Shown: positions 12,882 through 15,784 of the stretch, piece by piece
Layout of the letters: every line of letters starts with the position of its first letter
Numbering within the stretch: the stretch's first letter is position 1
Notes under the pieces: model-generated
The model's input: only the letters and a program-made list of their open reading frames with translations
Told to the model about the DNA's origin: nothing
The model's database searches: none
Translations under genes and position numbers: made by a program
Origin: W0P28-013 sp963659365
GTDB taxonomy: Bacteria; Bacteroidota; Bacteroidia; Bacteroidales; Paludibacteraceae
Length of the DNA stretch: 15,784 nucleotides
Assembly (NCBI GenBank): GCA_963659365.1
Contig: CAVKTI010000054.1
Span: forward strand, 1 to 15,784
Direction of reading: 5' to 3'

Positions 12882-14882
12882 TCACTGCCAGCGCAGCACC
12901 AGTGCCGAGCGGCTCGGAATGTAGAGTTTGAGCCACTCTTTGTTTTTCAGATGGCTGGGCTGTGTGTAGTGCGTTACGCTGTCGTCGCTGAAGCCGAAGC
13001 CGCCAAACTGCTTGGCGTCGGTGTTGAGTACCACTTTGTACGCGCCTTTTTTTACCAAAATGCCGTAGTCGATAAACGATTTCTGACCATTGAAGTTGAA
13101 CACAAAGAGCAGGTCGCGGCGGCGGTAGGCTACCAGTTGGTCGCCTTCGTTGTCCCACACCTTTTCGATAGGCGTTTCGTTGAATTTCTTTTCGCTTTCG
13201 ATGAGCCGCACCATGGCGTTGTCGAATGCGTTCAGGTCGTGGTAGAGTAGGCGGTCGTTGTCCACCAATTCCCACTGGCGGCGTGCGTATTTGTACGACC
13301 AGCCGTTGCCTTCGCGCGGGAAATCGATCCATTCGGGGTGCCCAAATTCGTTGCCCATAAAGTTGAGGTAGCCGCCGTTGATGGTCGATGCGGTGATGAG
13401 GCGAATCATTTTGTGCAGCGCAATGCCGCGGTTCACACGGAATGTTTCGTCGCCTTTTTGCATGTGCCAATACATGTCGGAGTCGATTAGGCGGAAAATG
13501 ATTGTTTTGTCGCCCACAAGTGCTTGGTCGTGGCTTTCGGCATACGAAATGGTCTTTTCGCCGTTGCGGCGGTTGGTCATCTCCCAAAAGATGTGCCCCG
13601 CTTTCCAATCTTCGTCTTTTACCTCTTTGATGTATTTTATCCAGAAATCGGGAATGCCCATCGCCATGCGGTAGTCGAAGCCCATGCCGCCCTCTTTGAA
13701 TGGCGTGGCAAGTTCGGGCAGTCCGCTCATCTCTTCGGCAATGGTGATGGCATTGGGATTGACTTCGTGAATGAGTTTGTTGGCGAGCGTGAGGTAGCAG
13801 AGTGCGTCGCCGTCTTGGTTCATGTTGTAGTAGTCGGCGTAGTTGCCAAAATCCTGCCCAAGTCCGTGGTTACGGTAAATCATCGATGTTACGCCATCGA
13901 ATCGGAACCCGTCGAAATGGTACTCTTCGAGCCAAAATTTGCAATTCGACAACAAAAAGTGCAAAACCTCGTTTTTGTTGTAGTTGAAACAGAGCGAGTC
14001 CCACGCTGGGTGTTCGCGGCGGTCGCCTCCGTGGAAATACTGATAGGGTGTGCCATCGAACCGACCGAGCCCTTCCACCTCGTTTTTCACGGCGTGCGAG
14101 TGCACAATGTCCATTATCACGGCAATGCCTTGCTGGTGCGCTTCGTCGATAAGGCGTTTCAGTTCGTCGGGCGTGCCAAACCGCGACGAGGCGGCAAAGA
14201 AACTCGAAACATGGTAGCCAAACGACCCATAGTAGGGGTGTTCTTGTATGGCCATTATCTGTATGCAGTTGTAGCCGTCGCGGACGATGCGCGGCAACAC
14301 ATTTTCGCGAAATTCGTTGTATGTGCCCACTTTTTCCTGATTGGTGGCCATGCCGATGTGGCACTCGTAAATCATCAGCGGCGATGTTTGCGGCTTGAAG
14401 TGCTTCACACGGAACTTGTATTCGTGTTCGGGCAGCCACACTTGCGCCGAAAAAATCTTGGTGTTGTCGTCCTGAACCACGCGCCTTGCCCATGCTGGTA
14501 TGCGTTCGCCGCAGCCGCCGTTCCACTCGACAAGCAGTTTGAACAGGTCGCCGTGCTGTATGGCTTTTTCGGGAAAACGCCCTTCCCAAATGCCATTTTC
14601 GAGCGGTTGCAAGCGGTAGTTTTCGCTCTTTTTCCAATCGTTGAATGTGCCAATCACATAGATGGCGGTGGCGTTTGGTGCCCATTCGCGTAGAAACCAG
14701 TTGCGTTTGATTTTGTGCAGGCCAAAGTAGAGATAGCCCGACGCAAAGTCGGAAAGCGAGCGGTTGTCGCGCCCGAGCAACTCTTTCTCTTTCCGCACGG
14801 CATAGTCGTGCCGCCCCTGCAGCGCCATGGCGTAGGGTTCGAGCAACGGGTCGTTTTTGATAATTTTCAACGAATTTTCCAT
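12882..14882 (-). CDS. glgB: 1,4-alpha-glucan branching enzyme (GH13_8 type)
   Basis: The enzyme cuts an alpha-1,4 glucan and rejoins the piece by an alpha-1,6 bond, making branches in glycogen in the cytoplasm. The 666 residues have the order of the eukaryote-like branching enzymes: an N-terminal helical lead (DPLLEPYAMALQGRH), a CBM48 domain (about 55-160, with WAPNATAIYVIGTFNDW), then the GH13 barrel. The catalytic triad is visible as FRFDGVTSM (nucleophile Asp329), IAEEMSG (acid/base Glu383) and ESHDQ (Asp452). YYGSFGYHVSSFFA, MDIVHSHA and FMGNEFGHPEWIDFPREGNGW are typical of this subgroup. The C-terminal beta domain ends LVLRWQ. Length is normal for GH13_8. No TAnnTTTG promoter is seen in the 290 bp upstream, so it may depend on read-through from yhcH or on a weaker promoter. 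No other glycogen gene lies in the window. Confidence 0.96.
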   Translation of the reverse strand: MENSLKIIKNDPLLEPYAMALQGRHDYAVRKEKELLGRDNRSLSDFASGYLYFGLHKIKRNWFLREWAPNATAIYVIGTFNDWKKSENYRLQPLENGIWEGRFPEKAIQHGDLFKLLVEWNGGCGERIPAWARRVVQDDNTKIFSAQVWLPEHEYKFRVKHFKPQTSPLMIYECHIGMATNQEKVGTYNEFRENVLPRIVRDGYNCIQIMAIQEHPYYGSFGYHVSSFFAASSRFGTPDELKRLIDEAHQQGIAVIMDIVHSHAVKNEVEGLGRFDGTPYQYFHGGDRREHPAWDSLCFNYNKNEVLHFLLSNCKFWLEEYHFDGFRFDGVTSMIYRNHGLGQDFGNYADYYNMNQDGDALCYLTLANKLIHEVNPNAITIAEEMSGLPELATPFKEGGMGFDYRMAMGIPDFWIKYIKEVKDEDWKAGHIFWEMTNRRNGEKTISYAESHDQALVGDKTIIFRLIDSDMYWHMQKGDETFRVNRGIALHKMIRLITASTINGGYLNFMGNEFGHPEWIDFPREGNGWSYKYARRQWELVDNDRLLYHDLNAFDNAMVRLIESEKKFNETPIEKVWDNEGDQLVAYRRRDLLFVFNFNGQKSFIDYGILVKKGAYKVVLNTDAKQFGGFGFSDDSVTHYTQPSHLKNKEWLKLYIPSRSALVLRWQ

Positions 14883-14975
14883 ATTATTTTGGTGGGTTTA
14901 TTTTGTGTGGATTTCTATAAATTATTTGAAAATTTCAAATTTCAGGGTTTCAGAGTTTAAGAGTTTCAAGTTTCA

Positions 14976-15010
14976 GCCCCCTTTCCCGTTTCCCCCGATA
15001 GGGGGAAAAG
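14976..15010 (-). repeat. C5/G5 hairpin block, copy 2 (inverted)
   Basis: Read on the minus strand this is the same block as 12610-12643, apart from the hairpin loop (TATC instead of TTC). CCCCC at 14992-14996 pairs with GGGGG at 15001-15005. It lies about 95 bp upstream of the glgB start, giving inverted copies about 2.3 kb apart. Confidence 0.8.
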
Positions 15011-15109
15011 CCTTTCTTCAATTAAGAATTCTGAATTTAGAATTAAGAATTATTCGCATTCCGAAAAACCGCAATCTTCAAATTTTCAAATTTTCAAATC
15101 TTCAAATAA

Positions 15110-15140
15110 TTATCAATTATCAATTATCAATTGTCAATTG
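15110..15140. repeat. 8-bp-period tandem repeat after yhcH
   Basis: TTATCAAT is repeated about four times, the last copy carrying a TAT to TGT change (TTGTCAAT). It begins about 35 bp beyond the yhcH stop on that gene's strand. A similar 8-bp repeat in opposite orientation (TTGATYRG) lies on the other side of yhcH at 15661-15692. Confidence 0.8.
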
Positions 15141-15174
15141 TTCTTACTCTTTATTCAAATCACTACAAAGCAAT

Positions 15175-15615
15175 TTATAGCATTACCTTGACTACCAATT
15201 TTTTGAGCAAATGTTGTGCCATTGCAGGCGCGTGCGCATCGTTGGGAAAGAAAATTACAAATTGTCCGCACTGCACTTGAAATTTGGTAGCATATTCGTC
15301 GGCAAAAAAGACGATGTCGCGCGCTGCGTCGTAGGGCTGGAGCGTTTTGTGGCAATCGGCAGTCGGTCGCCAGCCCATCGTTTCGGTTGTCGAAATCGGC
15401 ATCTGTATGTCGATGTAGTTGCGGTGCGCTTCGAGTGGCGCAGTCTGCTTGCCCTCGTTTGTCGCCACATCGACGAACAGGTTGTCGCCGTCCAAAGCGA
15501 TGCGCCCATCGGGCAGGCGGTTCAAATCGGTTTTCGCCAAAAACTCGAACGCCTGCGCAAAACGCGGGTGCAGAGCAGTGTAGCCGTCGGCATTATGTAT
15601 CGAGTCGAGAATCAT
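15175..15615 (-). CDS. YhcH/YjgK/YiaL family protein (DUF386)
   Basis: This 146-residue protein matches the YhcH/YjgK/YiaL family (TabA-like, cupin-type beta barrel). Family marks are the N-terminal MILDSI, then PLEAHRNYIDIQMPI (Glu62 and His64 are likely metal ligands), GWRPTAD, LQPYDAARDIVFF and, near the end, FVIFFPNDAHAPAM with His128, followed by KKLVVKV. Relatives in Enterobacteria sit in sialic-acid or other sugar-catabolism operons and are thought to act as small sugar isomerases or related metal-dependent enzymes; the exact reaction is not settled for most. Length is typical. It is encoded upstream of glgB on the same strand, 292 bp apart, so co-transcription is possible but unproven. 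No sugar-catabolism partner is in view. Confidence 0.9.
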   Translation of the reverse strand: MILDSIHNADGYTALHPRFAQAFEFLAKTDLNRLPDGRIALDGDNLFVDVATNEGKQTAPLEAHRNYIDIQMPISTTETMGWRPTADCHKTLQPYDAARDIVFFADEYATKFQVQCGQFVIFFPNDAHAPAMAQHLLKKLVVKVML

Positions 15616-15692
15616 TGCTTCGCAGTTTCAGAGTTTCAAATTTCAGAATTTCAGATTTGGTTGATTAGTTGATCGGTTGATCAGTTGATCGG
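15616..15692. repeat. TTTCAGA runs and 8-bp-period TTGATYRG repeat upstream of yhcH
   Basis: TTTCAGAGTTTCAAATTTCAGA runs of 7-9 bp period (15627-15656) lead into TTGATTAG TTGATCGG TTGATCAG TTGATCGG, four exact 8-bp units at 15661-15692. On the minus strand this lies 45-75 bp before the yhcH start, where a promoter should be, but no TAnnTTTG match is seen. Confidence 0.8.
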
Positions 15693-15721
15693 TTTAACGC
15701 ATTGGTGAAAGTTTCAAGTTT

Positions 15722-15751
15722 CTCGCGCTTCGCGCTGTTTCTATGTTTTTG
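15722..15751 (-). repeat. Inverted partial copy of the ACATAGAAAC block
   Basis: On the minus strand this reads CAAAAACATAGAAAC (15751 down to 15737) and then GCGCGAAGCGC (15735 down to 15725). The same two words occur in the same order on the plus strand at 12782-12796 and 12816-12826, there separated by 19 more bases. Confidence 0.7.
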
Positions 15752-15763
15752 TGGAATTGTTTC

Positions 15764-15784
15764 GGACGCACTCGGTGCGTCCCT
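15764..15784 (+). repeat. Hairpin element copy at the right edge, cut by the window
   Basis: GGACGCAC (15764-15771) and GTGCGTCC (15775-15782) form a perfect 8-bp stem with loop TCG, followed by CT at the window end, as in the CCCTACTTT that follows the other copies. The arms equal those of the copy at 7878-7896. In the other three places this element lies ahead of a plus-strand gene start. Confidence 0.75.

Larger units (their letters stand above)
14883..15174. other. Spacer between yhcH and glgB, repeats only
   Basis: The content in plus-strand order is a T/A-rich segment just before the glgB start, TTTCAAATTTCAG and TTTCAGAGTTTAAGAGTTTC runs (14930-14975), the inverted C5/G5 block (14976-15010), the direct repeat AATTAAGAATT (15020-15030 and 15041-15051), TTTTCAAA runs with a period of about 9 bp (15078-15107) and an 8-bp-period run of TTATCAAT (15110-15140). 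No reading frame looks coding, and no clear promoter for glgB is present on the minus strand. Confidence 0.7.

Noticed and set aside
13524..14693. Long plus-strand open frame antisense to glgB
   Set aside because: The opposite strand encodes a complete branching enzyme with its catalytic triad; the antisense product is a valine-rich artefact without motifs.

Overview
The window looks like a chromosomal stretch from a member of the Bacteroidota, probably Bacteroidales. The signs are promoters of the TTTG / TAnnTTTG type, starts without clear Shine-Dalgarno sequences, a eukaryote-like (GH13_8) glycogen branching enzyme, a DUF4954 protein and a WbsX-type enzyme. No rRNA, tRNA, insertion-sequence transposase or CRISPR array was seen. 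This assignment comes from reading motifs, not from any search.

Layout: positions 1-559 hold no convincing gene. They contain a nested inverted repeat (31-167), a four-copy direct repeat with an exact 32-bp period (201-328), a terminator-like hairpin with a T tract (391-433) and a good promoter (462-493). That promoter appears to start a tight four-gene plus-strand operon for surface polysaccharide work (560-6195): a GT4 glycosyltransferase, a multi-pass GT-C-like membrane protein, a two-domain GT4-WbsX fusion, and a FemAB/GNAT-like transferase. The genes are separated by 4, 18 and 1 bp. The first of them is visibly more A+T-rich than the housekeeping genes that follow.

Next come plus-strand core genes as separate units: hisS (6376-7740), a DUF4954 beta-helix protein (7960-9939), recF with a TTG start (10023-11126) and an aspartate-type aminotransferase (11328-12521). 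The minus strand then carries yhcH (15175-15615) followed downstream by glgB (12882-14882), so glgB converges on the aminotransferase gene.

The most unusual aspect is the spacers. Nearly every gap after 6195 is built from a shared kit of short repeats: TTTCAAATT runs, a GGATTAACC...CTGCAAAT block, a GGACGCAC/GTGCGTCC hairpin followed by CTACTTT and AACTTTATA repeats, a C5/G5 hairpin block, and simple tandem repeats of 6, 8 and 14 bp. Two unrelated genes (DUF4954 and the aminotransferase) have nearly the same composite leader, running right up to the start codon. The hairpin changes sequence but keeps its pairing among copies, and a further copy sits at the right edge of the window. No complete new defence or mobile system is visible. 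The best candidates for something undescribed are these start-codon-abutting repeat leaders and the 32-bp repeat array.
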